Of a stretch of DNA of 64,000 nt, positions 1-7,138 are shown piece after piece; positions within the stretch are counted from its first letter, which is position 1, and every line of letters begins with the position of its first letter. Below the pieces are notes generated by a model. It made no database searches, was not told the DNA's origin, and worked only from the letters and a program-made list of their open reading frames with translations. Source of the DNA: Austwickia sp. (GTDB lineage: Bacteria; Actinomycetota; Actinomycetes; Actinomycetales; Dermatophilaceae); the NCBI GenBank assembly GCA_016711265.1, contig JADJTI010000003.1, positions 1 through 64,000 on the forward strand, read 5' to 3'. Position numbers and translations under genes: made by a program.

Positions 1-136
1 GCGCCGGCAGCAGGCCGCTGATGAGGAACAGCACCAGGACGGCCGCGATCAGCACAGCCACCGACGAAGCAGCGCCGTGCCGCCCAGCCGCGGCGGGCTC
101 GGGTGCCGGCCCGGTGCCGAATGGGGTCTGGATCGT
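1..136 (-). CDS. partial small membrane protein, N-terminal part
   Basis: On the minus strand a reading frame runs off the window's left edge and encodes a Pro/Ala/Gly-rich N terminus followed by one clear hydrophobic helix (VAVLIAAVLVLFLISGLLPA). A good Shine-Dalgarno AGAAGGAG lies at 147-140, and an in-frame TAG at 148-146 rules out a start further upstream. However, the codons where a start is expected read CTC ACG ATC, so no ATG, GTG or TTG is present. Because the next 2 kb is full of apparent indels, a base error in the start codon is plausible. No family is recognised. Confidence 0.3.
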
Positions 137-243
137 GAGCTCCTTCTACGGTCGCACGGGCGCGGCGGTGGGCCGCCCGGTTGACCGTCCAGGACACGGT
201 ACGACGTGGACGCGCCGGGGAGCGCGGGTGAAACCGGCCTGGC

Positions 244-249
244 TACGGT
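244..249 (+). promoter_or_regulatory. leaderless -10 element for orn (TACGGT)
   Basis: TACGGT ends 7 nt before the GTG at 257 and no Shine-Dalgarno is visible. This is the actinobacterial leaderless arrangement, in which transcription would begin at the G of the start codon. Confidence 0.5.
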
Positions 250-256
250 GGCCACC

Positions 257-898
257 GTGAACCACACGCCCGCTGAGCGCTCCCTGCATGACCGCATCGT
301 GTGGATCGATTGCGAGATGACCGGCTCAGCCTCACCGACGACGCCCTCATCGAGGTCGCGCCCTGGTCACCGACTACGAGCTGAACCAACTCGGTGACGG
401 CGTCGATGGTGATCCGCCCCGATGACGCCGCACTGGCCCAGATGAACGACTTCGTCCGGCAGATGCACACCACCAGCGGCCTGCTCCGTGAACTTTCCGA
501 CGGACTCAGCGCTCGCCGAAGCGCAGGAGGCCGTCCTGACGTACGATGCGGACCCACGTCCCCGAACCCGGCAAGGCGGCCCTGGGCGGCAACACCGTGG
601 GGACCGACCGCGGCTTCCCTGGCGGGACATGCCCGAGCTGGAGGCGCACCTGCACTATCGGGTGATCGATGTCGTCCATCAAGGAACTGGCGCGACGGTG
701 GTACCCGCGGGTGCACTTCAACGCCCCGGCCAAGGCGGGCGGCCATCGTCCTGGCGGACATCCGGGGAGAGCATCGCCGAACTGCGCTACTACCGCCAGA
801 CCGTGTTCGTCGCCCAGCCCGGCCCGACCACCGAGTCCGCCAAGGCGACCGCGGCCCGGTTGCTCGCGGAGCAGGCGCCGCCCGAGGCGACCGCCTGA
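257..898 (+). pseudogene. orn: oligoribonuclease (Orn), broken by at least six frame changes
   Basis: Joining reading frames yields a nearly full-length DEDDh 3'-5' exoribonuclease that degrades 2-5 nt RNAs and pGpG to mononucleotides. Recognisable pieces are the Exo I region IVWIDCEMTG, then TDDALIEV, the stretch IRPDDAALAQMNDFVRQMH, GLLRELSDG, MPELEAHLHYR, SSIKELARRWYP and the C-terminal YYRQTVFVAQPGPTTESAKA. Frame changes are needed near 321, 361, 404, 511, 552 and 626, and again between 740 and 780. Several look like single-base losses in short runs, for example GGCCTC read as GGCTC. Orn is essential in many bacteria and usually about 200 aa, as here when rejoined. With the tRNA-His damage next door, I read this as likely sequence error, although true decay cannot be excluded. 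Confidence 0.8.
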
Positions 899-1019
899 CT
901 ACCCGGCGAAAGCGTGCGCGGGGTGCCCTCCGGGCAGGGTACGATGGGCGGCGCCGACTCCTCCGGAGCCTCGATTCGAGCTCAAACTCGACGCGGGACT
1001 CCCGGGCGGAAGCGGCCTT

Positions 1020-1094
1020 GGTGGGTGTAGCTCAGCAGGTAGAGCACTGGTTGTGGTCAGGTGGTCGCGGGTTCAAGTCCCGTCATCCACCCCA
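1020..1094 (+). tRNA. tRNA-His (GTG) with two bases missing from the anticodon stem
   Basis: The acceptor stem GTGGGTG/CATCCAC (1021-1027 and 1084-1090) pairs perfectly. The histidine-specific G-1 (1020) faces C73, CCA is encoded (1092-1094), and the D and T arms are standard. The anticodon loop TTGTGGT gives GUG. The anticodon stem reads CTGG/CAGG, which does not pair. Adding one C to each side gives CCTGG/CCAGG, a perfect five-pair stem. From G1 to C72 there are 70 nt instead of 72. It is either a damaged gene or, more likely, two homopolymer undercalls. Confidence 0.85.
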
Positions 1095-1111
1095 AACGGT
1101 TCACAGTGCGC

Positions 1112-1183
1112 CACCTGGTGTGGGTTACCCGGACCTGGGGCGGCCTGCAGGGCGCTCCCGGTCCGGGTAACCCGCACCAGGTG
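1112..1183. repeat. 72-bp near-perfect inverted repeat
   Basis: The arms of about 26 nt (1112-1138 and 1157-1183) are complementary except for one wobble and one extra base. The loop is about 18 nt and contains CTGCAG. Each arm contains GGGTTACCC. It lies directly after tRNA-His and could act as a terminator, but it is longer than needed and lacks a U-run. An extragenic palindromic (REP-like) element is the alternative. Confidence 0.7.
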
Positions 1184-1273
1184 ACTGGCATCGCCCGTGG
1201 TCCCGAGGCAGCCCCGGCAACAGGGCGACGGTCGTCTCCGGTTTCGCGACGCGGCTGCTGCGAGACTGGACCC

Positions 1274-1984
1274 ATGGCGTCCATCGAGCCCGCACCTGTC
1301 TCGACCCGATCGCGAAGCCGCCGCGCCGTCGGCAGCCCGCCCACCTGGGTGATCCGTGCCGTCCTGGCCCTGGTGAGCGTCCTCGCGCTCGGCGTCGGGC
1401 TATCCGCCACGGCCCAGGGGCACGCTCAACTGCTGCGCTCCACCCCGGCTGACGGCAGCGTGGTCGAATCCGCGCCGACCTCGGTGGTGCTGGAGTTCAA
1501 CGAAGACATCAACCCGGCCTTCGCCCAGGTGATCGTGCGTAACCATGCGGGCGCGACGGTCCCAACCGACGCTCCCCGCGTGGAGGGCCCCAAGGTGATC
1601 ACCGCCCTGCCCGCCCCTGAGCCCCGGCTCCGTCGTCGTGTTGTACCGGGTGACCAGCAAGGACGCCCACCCGATCAGCGGCAAGGTGACGTTCACGATT
1701 GACGGCGCGCCGGGGTTTGCGCACCTCGGCTCCCAGCGGCTCGGACTCGACCCCGGGGCGGGAGCAGCGACCAGCAGGCCGCCAGCGGGCTGCCGGGTGA
1801 AAGCAGCATGGCTGGGCCTGCGGGACCACCGGCCCCCTGGCTGTACATGGTCACCGGCGTGGCGGCAGCGGCCTTGATGACCCTGGGGGCCATCGTGCTG
1901 CGTCGCGAACGGTTGGCGCAGCGGCGACCGGTCGGCGTACCCGTGCCCTCAGGTGTCGCCCGAACCCGGCACATAGACCTCTGA
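1274..1984 (+). pseudogene. copC: CopC/YcnJ-type copper-binding protein, frameshifted
   Basis: The start ATG at 1274 opens a signal peptide with hydrophobic core VLALVSVLALGVGLSATA. Cleavage would leave His at the N terminus (GHAQLLRSTPADG), the usual CopC Cu(II) ligand. The immunoglobulin-like CopC core follows (TSVVLEFNEDINPAF). The frame changes near 1620, where YRVTSKDAHPISGKVTFT continues in another frame, and again before 1808, where a membrane anchor (WLYMVTGVAAAALMTLGAIVL) and a short basic tail finish the protein. Whole CopC proteins of this architecture are about 180-230 aa and are surface-anchored copper carriers. At least two indels separate the parts. It lies in the damaged first 2.4 kb. 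Confidence 0.8.
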
Positions 1985-2035
1985 CCAGCAGATTTTCCAA
2001 TCACCGGGCTGGGCGGTATGGTCGGTTCTCGTTGC

Positions 2036-2109
2036 GCGCCATTAGCTCAATTGGCAGAGCCAAGTGACTCTTAATCACTGGGTTCGGGGTTCGAGTCCCT
2101 GATGGCGCA
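2036..2109 (+). tRNA. tRNA-Lys (CTT)
   Basis: The acceptor GCGCCAT/ATGGCGC pairs fully and the anticodon stem AGTGA/TCACT encloses CTCTTAA (anticodon CUU). The T arm CGGGG-TTCGAGT-CCCTG pairs with one G-U. The discriminator is A and CCA is not encoded. Unlike the neighbouring tRNA-His it is intact. Confidence 0.95.
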
Positions 2110-2114
2110 CGAAC

Positions 2115-2139
2115 AGCCCCAGGTCTTCGACCTGGGGCT
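2115..2139 (+). terminator. intrinsic terminator of tRNA-Lys
   Basis: An 11-bp perfect stem AGCCCCAGGTC/GACCTGGGGCT with loop TTC lies 6 nt after the tRNA, followed by a T-containing but not T-rich tail. Confidence 0.75.
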
Positions 2140-2157
2140 TCGTCGTTGGCGGGCTCG

Positions 2158-2436
2158 TCAAACCAGGGGGCAGCACTGGACACGCAGGCGAGGTGTAGAG
2201 CCCGGATTCCTCCGGCTGCGGTCCCCGGGAGTCGACGGCGTGCAGGTCCCGCTCGCGCGGACCGTCGCCCAGTGCAACCGTTTGCCCAGGCTCGCGGTGG
2301 CGGGGATCAGCAGGCCGTTGCCGGTTTGACGCTCCCCGGTCTCGCCGTCCTGGCTCAACAGCACCCGGTCGTGCAGCTTCCGGATGGGCAGGTCGGCGTC
2401 GCTGCTGGCTCCGGCGTTCCGGTTTCGGTCAGCCAC
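2158..2436 (-). pseudogene. GroES-like (Cpn10 family) protein with internal deletion
   Basis: The N-terminal part LPIRKLHDRVLL...GNGLLIPATA is the GroES-like beta-barrel start found in a small actinobacterial co-chaperonin-like family. After LHWATV the frame loses similarity. A different frame just downstream reads RERDLHAVD...EESGLY, which is the C-terminal end of the same family. About 35-40 codons of the middle (the VGDRVLF-type segment) are missing and the two ends are out of frame. The GTG start at 2436 overlaps the DUF3618 stop by 8 nt, a typical coupled pair. The loss may be real or an assembly collapse, since it adjoins the indel-rich first 2 kb. Confidence 0.6.
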
Positions 2437-2695
2437 GGGTACGGCGGTAAATGGCCAGCCCGATCAGTGCGACCACCACCGCCGCCGCAATCGCCACGCG
2501 TTCGGTGCGCAGCTGCCCGTCGGGGGTGTAGGTGGCCTCGCGGAGGGTGTCCACCGCCTGGTCCTTCGAACGCTGCACGATGGTGGCCGGCTTGGTCCGG
2601 TACACCAGCTGGTCGATGGTCGAGGCGAGCTGGGTCCGGGTCTGCTCGATCTCCTCCTCGATCTGGCGAACAGAGCGGTTCTCGGGCTGACCCAT
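2429..2695 (-). CDS. DUF3618 family membrane-anchored protein
   Basis: The 88-aa product starts MGQPENRSVRQIEEEIEQTR. It has the conserved IEEEIEQTRxxLAxTIDQL helix of DUF3618 and ends with one transmembrane helix (VAIAAAVVVALIGLAIY) plus a basic tail. AAAGGA precedes the ATG at a suitable distance. It overlaps the GroES-like pseudogene downstream, so the pair was probably cotranscribed. The family is widespread in Actinobacteria and its role is unknown. An amphipathic helix with a C-terminal anchor suggests envelope association, which is inference. Confidence 0.85.
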   Translation of the reverse strand: MGQPENRSVRQIEEEIEQTRTQLASTIDQLVYRTKPATIVQRSKDQAVDTLREATYTPDGQLRTERVAIAAAVVVALIGLAIYRRTRG

Positions 2696-2860
2696 GTCGA
2701 TCCTTTCGCTGCCATCGCGTCCCTGGTACGCCGGACCGATACTCACCTGCCCGCGCACGTCATGGGCCCCTCCGGGCCGCATGTGGCTCTTCAGCGACGA
2801 TAACGTACCAGCCAGGACCGCGCCCCCAGGACCGCGGTAACCAGCAGACCAGGAGGTTCG

Positions 2861-3334
2861 ATGTCTCGACTCGACACCGGCGACCAGGCTCCGGCCTTCA
2901 CCCTGCCCGATGCGGCAAGCCAGCCCGTCCAGCTGGCCGACTACGCCGGCCGGTCGGTGATCGTGTTCTTTTACCCGGCGGCGATGACTCCCGGGTGCAC
3001 CACGCAGGCCCAAGACTTCCGGGACGCCCTGGCTGCGCTGCAGAGCGCCGGGTACGCGGTGCTCGGCATCAGCCCCGACCCGCTGGCCAAGCTCACCCGG
3101 TTCATCGAGCAGGAGCAGCTCAGCTACCCGCTGCTGTCCGACCCCGACAAGCAGGTGCTGGCCGCGTACGGCGCCTACGGCGAGAAGACGATGTACGGCA
3201 AGAAGACCGTCGGCGTCATCCGGAGCACCGTCGTCATCGGCGGGGACGGCGTCGTCCGGCTGGCCAAGTACAACGTGCGCGCCAAGGGCCACGTAGCGTC
3301 GCTGGCGAAGGCGCTGGGCGTCGACCTGGGCTGA
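2861..3334 (+). CDS. bcp: BCP-type peroxiredoxin (thiol peroxidase)
   Basis: The 157-aa AhpC/TSA-fold protein reduces hydroperoxides using thioredoxin. The peroxidatic Cys sits in MTPGCTTQA (about residue 47). The resolving Cys found five residues later in E. coli Bcp is replaced: the sequence reads CTTQAQ. So this is a one-Cys or differently resolved variant. The length matches the family. AGGAGG precedes the ATG by 5 nt. It is monocistronic, with a hairpin after the stop. Confidence 0.92.
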   Translation: MSRLDTGDQAPAFTLPDAASQPVQLADYAGRSVIVFFYPAAMTPGCTTQAQDFRDALAALQSAGYAVLGISPDPLAKLTRFIEQEQLSYPLLSDPDKQVLAAYGAYGEKTMYGKKTVGVIRSTVVIGGDGVVRLAKYNVRAKGHVASLAKALGVDLG

Positions 3335-3340
3335 CGCGCG

Positions 3341-3359
3341 GCAGCCTGGGAAAGGCTGC
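3341..3359 (+). terminator. hairpin after bcp
   Basis: GCAGCCT/AGGCTGC with a 5-nt loop starts 6 nt after the bcp stop. It has no U-run, as is common in high-GC actinobacteria. Confidence 0.5.
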
Positions 3360-3408
3360 GACCAGCTCAGTTCCCGCTGGAGGGCCGTGCCGGGTACGCT
3401 CACAGCGC

Positions 3409-3490
3409 GCGGAAGTGGTGGAATTGGCAGACACGCAGGATTTAGGTTCCTGTGCCTTCGGGTGTGTGGGTTCGAGTCCCATCTTCCGCA
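3409..3490 (+). tRNA. tRNA-Leu (TAG)
   Basis: This class II tRNA has acceptor GCGGAAG/CTTCCGC and anticodon stem CAGGA/TCCTG around TTTAGGT (anticodon UAG). It has a long variable arm and discriminator A followed by CA. All arms are intact. Confidence 0.95.
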
Positions 3491-3517
3491 CAACGTTGCA
3501 CGACGGCACGCCGGGGC

Positions 3518-3766
3518 TCAGGCCAGCGCGATCACCCGGTGCAGCTCGCGGCGGGTCCAGGGCAGGAAGCCGGTGATGGCGTCGACGACGGCGCGTCGTT
3601 GACCGTTGTCATCCATCAGCGATGCGGTCGCGTACACGCTGTACCGCCCGTAGGTCAGGGACCACTCGGGCGGCTCGTCCTCGGGCCAGCCGATCATTCG
3701 CAGCTGGTCGGCGACCTTGTCCATGGCACACAGCAACGCCAGTTCCGCCGTCATACCTTGGCCCAT
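3518..3766 (-). CDS. small hypothetical protein (82 aa)
   Basis: The protein is soluble and mildly acidic, starts MGQGMTAELALLCAMDKVAD and contains WSLTYGRYSVYATASLMDDNG. A strong GGGGAGG lies 6 nt before the ATG, which supports a real gene. I recognise no domain. It is a single gene between tRNA-Leu and the rdgB operon on the same strand as rdgB. Confidence 0.65.
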   Translation of the reverse strand: MGQGMTAELALLCAMDKVADQLRMIGWPEDEPPEWSLTYGRYSVYATASLMDDNGQRRAVVDAITGFLPWTRRELHRVIALA

Positions 3767-3906
3767 TCGGAACCTCCCCGCCAGCGTCCACGCACGTCAC
3801 TGCCGCTATGATGCCGCGCCCGCCGTCCGCTTCGCCGAAGGCGCGCCCGGAGTCCCATCGGCGGCCGACCGCCATACCTGATGCCACGGCTGCCGCGGCA
3901 GCACGC

Positions 3907-4566
3907 CTACCCGGCGCCGTCGCTCAGCAGCTCCACGATGTCCGCGCCCAGGGCCCGGAACGCGATCCCGCGGTGGGACCTGGCGTTCTTCTCGGCCGGG
4001 CAGAGTTCGGCGGCCGTGCGGGTGTCCCCGGCGACGACCAGGATGGGGTCGTAGCCGAATCCGTGCTCGCCCCGCGGACCGGTCGCCAGGCTCCCCTCGA
4101 ACCGACCGGTCCGGACCCGGGTGCGTCCGTCAGGCAGCGCCAACGCCGCCGCGCACACGAACGCCGCCCCGCGGTGCGCCTCGGGTACGTCGGCCAGCTG
4201 GCTCAGCAGCAACCTCAAGTTCGCCTCGTCATCACCGTGGCGGCCCGCCCACCGGGCACTGAACACCCCCGGGGAGCCGCCGAGCACGTCCACGGCCAGG
4301 CCGGAGTCGTCGGCCAGCGCGGGCAACCCGGTGGCCTGGGCCACGAAACGCGCCTTGAGCAGGGCGTTCTCCTCGAACGTCACGCCGGTCTCGACGACGT
4401 CGGGAACATCCCCGAAGGTACCCACCCCGACGATCTCGCAGTCAAGCTCCGCCATCACCTCGGCCAGAATGGCGGCGAGCTCGACCACCTTGTGCTCGTT
4501 TCGGGTGGCCAGCACCACCCGGCGCCCGGGCGCTGCGCCGGCATCCCGGCTGCCACCTGGTCCCAT
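3907..4566 (-). CDS. rdgB: XTP/dITP pyrophosphatase (RdgB/HAM1)
   Basis: The 219-aa house-cleaning nucleotidase hydrolyses dITP, XTP and ITP to monophosphates and so keeps deaminated purines out of DNA. Motifs seen are VVLATRNEHKVVEL (substrate loop), TFEENALLKA, ADDSGLAVD (metal-binding), PGVFSARWAG, HGFGYDPIL and EKNARSHRG near the C terminus. Its ATG overlaps the rph stop (ATGA), so it is translationally coupled as the last gene of murI-PDE-rph-rdgB, the order of Rv1338-Rv1341 in M. tuberculosis. Confidence 0.96.
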   Translation of the reverse strand: MGPGGSRDAGAAPGRRVVLATRNEHKVVELAAILAEVMAELDCEIVGVGTFGDVPDVVETGVTFEENALLKARFVAQATGLPALADDSGLAVDVLGGSPGVFSARWAGRHGDDEANLRLLLSQLADVPEAHRGAAFVCAAALALPDGRTRVRTGRFEGSLATGPRGEHGFGYDPILVVAGDTRTAAELCPAEKNARSHRGIAFRALGADIVELLSDGAG

Positions 4567-5318
4567 CAGCCACGCTCACGGGCGGGCGCGGCCAGCGCGG
4601 CCTGCTGGAGCCGGGTGAGCTCGGCGCAGCCCACGGTCGCCAGGTCCAGTAGCCCATCGAGCAGCGCGCGATCGAAGGGCGCTCCCTCGGCGGTGCCCTG
4701 CACCTCGACGAACGCACCCTCCCCGGTCATGACGACGTTCATGTCGGTGTGCGCGTCGACATCCTCGACGTAGTCGAGGTCGAGCACCGGCCGGCCGCCG
4801 ACGATGCCGACGCTCACCGCCGCCACCGAACCGATCAAGGGCGAACGGGTCGCGCGGATCGCACCGGCCGCCGTACCCGTGGCGATAGCATCAGCCAGCG
4901 CCACGAAGGCCCCGGTGATCGCCGCCGTACGGGTGCCGCCGTCGGCCTGCAGCACGTCGCAGTCGAGCAGCACCGTGTTCTCCCCCAGCGCCGCGGTGTC
5001 CACGACGGCCCGCAGGCTCCGGCCGATGAGCCGGGAGATCTCGTGGGTCCGCCCGCCGATGCGCCCCTTGACCGACTCCCGGTCCCCCCGGGTGTTGGTC
5101 GCCCGCGGCAGCATCGCGTATTCCGCACTCACCCATCCTTTGCCGCGGCCCTTGAGCCAGCGCGGGACTCCTTCAGTGAACGACGCCGCGCACAACACCC
5201 TGGTCCGCCCGAACTCCACCAGCACCGACCCCTCGGCGTGATCCAACCAGTTGCGGGTGATCCGGACGTCGCGGAGGGCATCGACGGCGCGGCCGTCGTG
5301 ACGAGGGGGTGAAGTCAT
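4566..5318 (-). CDS. rph: ribonuclease PH
   Basis: The 250-aa phosphorolytic 3'-5' exoribonuclease trims tRNA 3' ends. The conserved phosphate-binding region GDRESVKGRIGGRTHEISRL, the central LLDCDVLQADGGTRTAA and DYVEDVDAHTDMNVVM are all present. The ATG at 5318 was chosen over an upstream in-frame ATG at 5393. It matches the family N terminus (RHDGRA), and a -10 element sits 7 nt before it. That would make the mRNA leaderless and independent of the upstream gene, 91 nt away. Confidence 0.96.
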   Translation of the reverse strand: MTSPPRHDGRAVDALRDVRITRNWLDHAEGSVLVEFGRTRVLCAASFTEGVPRWLKGRGKGWVSAEYAMLPRATNTRGDRESVKGRIGGRTHEISRLIGRSLRAVVDTAALGENTVLLDCDVLQADGGTRTAAITGAFVALADAIATGTAAGAIRATRSPLIGSVAAVSVGIVGGRPVLDLDYVEDVDAHTDMNVVMTGEGAFVEVQGTAEGAPFDRALLDGLLDLATVGCAELTRLQQAALAAPARERG

Positions 5319-5325
5319 GGCCACC

Positions 5326-5331
5326 AACGTA
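5326..5331 (-). promoter_or_regulatory. leaderless -10 element for rph (TACGTT)
   Basis: TACGTT on the minus strand is separated by 7 nt (GGTGGCC) from the ATG at 5318, with no Shine-Dalgarno. It would give rph-rdgB a transcript independent of murI. Confidence 0.55.
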
Positions 5332-5409
5332 CCGGCAGCCCCCGACAGGCCCACGCCGCCCCGCAGGCGTCCTCCCTCGTCCCTCAGCTCCATCCCGAGG
5401 GCACCAGCG

Positions 5410-6180
5410 CTAGGGCAACGGGTACGTCATCCCGACCCGGCAGAGCTCCACTTCGCCGGGCCAGACCGTGGCGGCCTGAGCCCGGCACACCTGCGGGTCG
5501 TTCCAGGACGGCATGTGGGTCAGCATCAGCCGGCGCACCCCGCCGGCGTTGACGGCGGCCTGGGCTGCCCGCGATCCGCTGAGGTGGATGTCCCGGATGT
5601 CATCGCGGCCATCCACAAAGGCGCAATCGGCCAGCATCAGGTCGGCTCCCGTACACAATGGTGACAAGTTGTCACAAATATCGGTGTCTCCGGTGTAGGC
5701 GAGCACCGCACTGTCGGCCTCCACCCGCAGGCCATAGGCCTCGACAGGGTGGTTCACCCGGTACGGCGTGATCGTGAACGGCCCCACCTGGAAGGGCGTC
5801 GCGTCCGACAGGTCGGTGAACGCGAACCAGTCGTCCATCGGTTCCGGAGCGTTGACGCCGTACGCCCGCGCCAGGCGCTGGGCGGCCCCCGGGGGCGCAT
5901 GCACCGGCAATCGGCCCGCCCGCCTCGGAGGAGGGGTGTAGCTGTACAGGACGTGCAACCCGCACAGATCCAGGCAATGGTCCGGGTGCAGGTGGGACAG
6001 GATGACGGCATCCAGGATGCGCGGATCCAGGTGGCACTGCAGCGGTCCGAGGGCGCCGTTGCCGAGGTCCAGCGCGACCGACCAGGTCCGGCCGGCAACC
6101 TCGGTCTGGACCAGGTAGCAGGACGCCGACGACGCCGGCCCGGGGAAGCTCCCCGAACATCCGACCGCGGTGACTCTCAC
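5410..6180 (-). CDS. MBL-fold phosphodiesterase, Rv1339-like
   Basis: This is a 256-aa metallo-beta-lactamase-fold hydrolase. The metal motif is SHLHPDH (about residue 62 on), with further ligands around YTGDTD and THMP. Its position between murI and rph matches Rv1339, which is reported to be an atypical class II cAMP phosphodiesterase. That function is transferred by synteny and family only. RNase Z-like activity is the older generic annotation. The GTG start overlaps the murI stop (GTGA). Confidence 0.88.
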   Translation of the reverse strand: MRVTAVGCSGSFPGPASSASCYLVQTEVAGRTWSVALDLGNGALGPLQCHLDPRILDAVILSHLHPDHCLDLCGLHVLYSYTPPPRRAGRLPVHAPPGAAQRLARAYGVNAPEPMDDWFAFTDLSDATPFQVGPFTITPYRVNHPVEAYGLRVEADSAVLAYTGDTDICDNLSPLCTGADLMLADCAFVDGRDDIRDIHLSGSRAAQAAVNAGGVRRLMLTHMPSWNDPQVCRAQAATVWPGEVELCRVGMTYPLP

Positions 6181-7022
6181 GCGCTCCTCCCGGGGATCAG
6201 CGGCAGCGAGCCGGTGGCACTGGCAGCAGCCTCGTCCAGGTCCACCCGGTCCACCTCGGGACCCAGGAAGCGACGGGCCAAGCGACGGAACTCCTGGGGG
6301 TCCCCGGTCGTCCGGAAGCGATGCACCGGATCTCCACCCGTGCCGTCGGCCAGGGCATCGAGGTCGGCGAGCACCCGGTAGAGATCCTTGGCCGTCTCCT
6401 CAGCGGAGGAGACCAGAGTCACCAGATCGCCCATCACGTAGGAGATCACGCCCGTGAGCAGCGGGTAGTGGGTACACCCGAGGATCAGGGTGTCGACTCC
6501 GACGTCGATCAGCGGCGTCAGGTACTCCCGGGCGACGGCGATGAGCTCGGGCCCACCGGTCACGCCGGCCTCCACGAACTCCACGAAGCGGGGACACGGC
6601 TGGCTGGTCACGGCGATATGCGGGGCCGCGGCGAAGGCGTCGAGGTAGGCGCGGGACTGGTGGGTCCCCATCGTGGAGATCACACCCACCCGGTTCACCG
6701 CGGTGGCCGCCGCGGCCCGCCGTACAGCCGGGCGGATCACCTCGACGACCGGCACGTCGTACCGCTCGCGTGCATCATGCAGGACCGCCGCGCTGGCGGT
6801 GTTGCAGGCGATGACGAGGGCCTTGACGCCCGAGTCGACCAGCCGGTCCAGGCACTCCAGGGCGAAGCGGCGGGTCTGCGCGATCGGACGTGGACCGTAC
6901 GGCGCCCGCGCCGTGTCGCCGAAGTATGTGACGGACTCATGGGGCAACTGGTCGAGAACCGCCCGGGCAACCGTCAACCCGCCGTACCCGGAGTCGAAGA
7001 TGCCGATCGGTGCCAAGCCCAC
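6177..7022 (-). CDS. murI: glutamate racemase
   Basis: The enzyme is about 281 aa and converts L-Glu to D-Glu for peptidoglycan. The catalytic cysteines are in the two standard motifs VIACNTASA and LGCTHYPLL. The N-terminal IGIFDSGYGGLTVAR and YFGDTARAPYG are typical. A longer frame opens at 7067, but the GTG at 7022 fits the family N terminus and is preceded by TATATT at leaderless spacing. Its stop overlaps the next start. Confidence 0.95.
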   Translation of the reverse strand: MGLAPIGIFDSGYGGLTVARAVLDQLPHESVTYFGDTARAPYGPRPIAQTRRFALECLDRLVDSGVKALVIACNTASAAVLHDARERYDVPVVEVIRPAVRRAAAATAVNRVGVISTMGTHQSRAYLDAFAAAPHIAVTSQPCPRFVEFVEAGVTGGPELIAVAREYLTPLIDVGVDTLILGCTHYPLLTGVISYVMGDLVTLVSSAEETAKDLYRVLADLDALADGTGGDPVHRFRTTGDPQEFRRLARRFLGPEVDRVDLDEAAASATGSLPLIPGRSA

Positions 7023-7028
7023 AGGGTG

Positions 7029-7034
7029 AATATA
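7029..7034 (-). promoter_or_regulatory. leaderless -10 element for murI (TATATT)
   Basis: TATATT on the minus strand is separated from the GTG at 7022 by CACCCT (6 nt). A poor -35 (TTCGAG) lies 17 nt upstream. There is no Shine-Dalgarno. Confidence 0.55.
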
Positions 7035-7138
7035 GGTGGGCGCTCGCCCGCCTCGAAGAGGCACCACTGTGAGACCGCATACGCTACCGGCGGGTAATAT
7101 GTCCGATCCTGGCCAGCCTCGGCGATCAGCCTCCGCGA

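Noticed and set aside
1..2440. Genomic-island or integration scar explanation for the damaged genes next to tRNAs
   Set aside because: No integrase, direct repeat of a tRNA end or foreign composition is visible. The small scattered indels fit sequence error better.
2146..3576. 476-codon plus-strand frame spanning tRNA-Lys downstream region, DUF3618 and bcp
   Set aside because: It crosses a tRNA-Leu and two well-supported genes in other frames, and its protein is low-complexity Arg/Pro/Gly.
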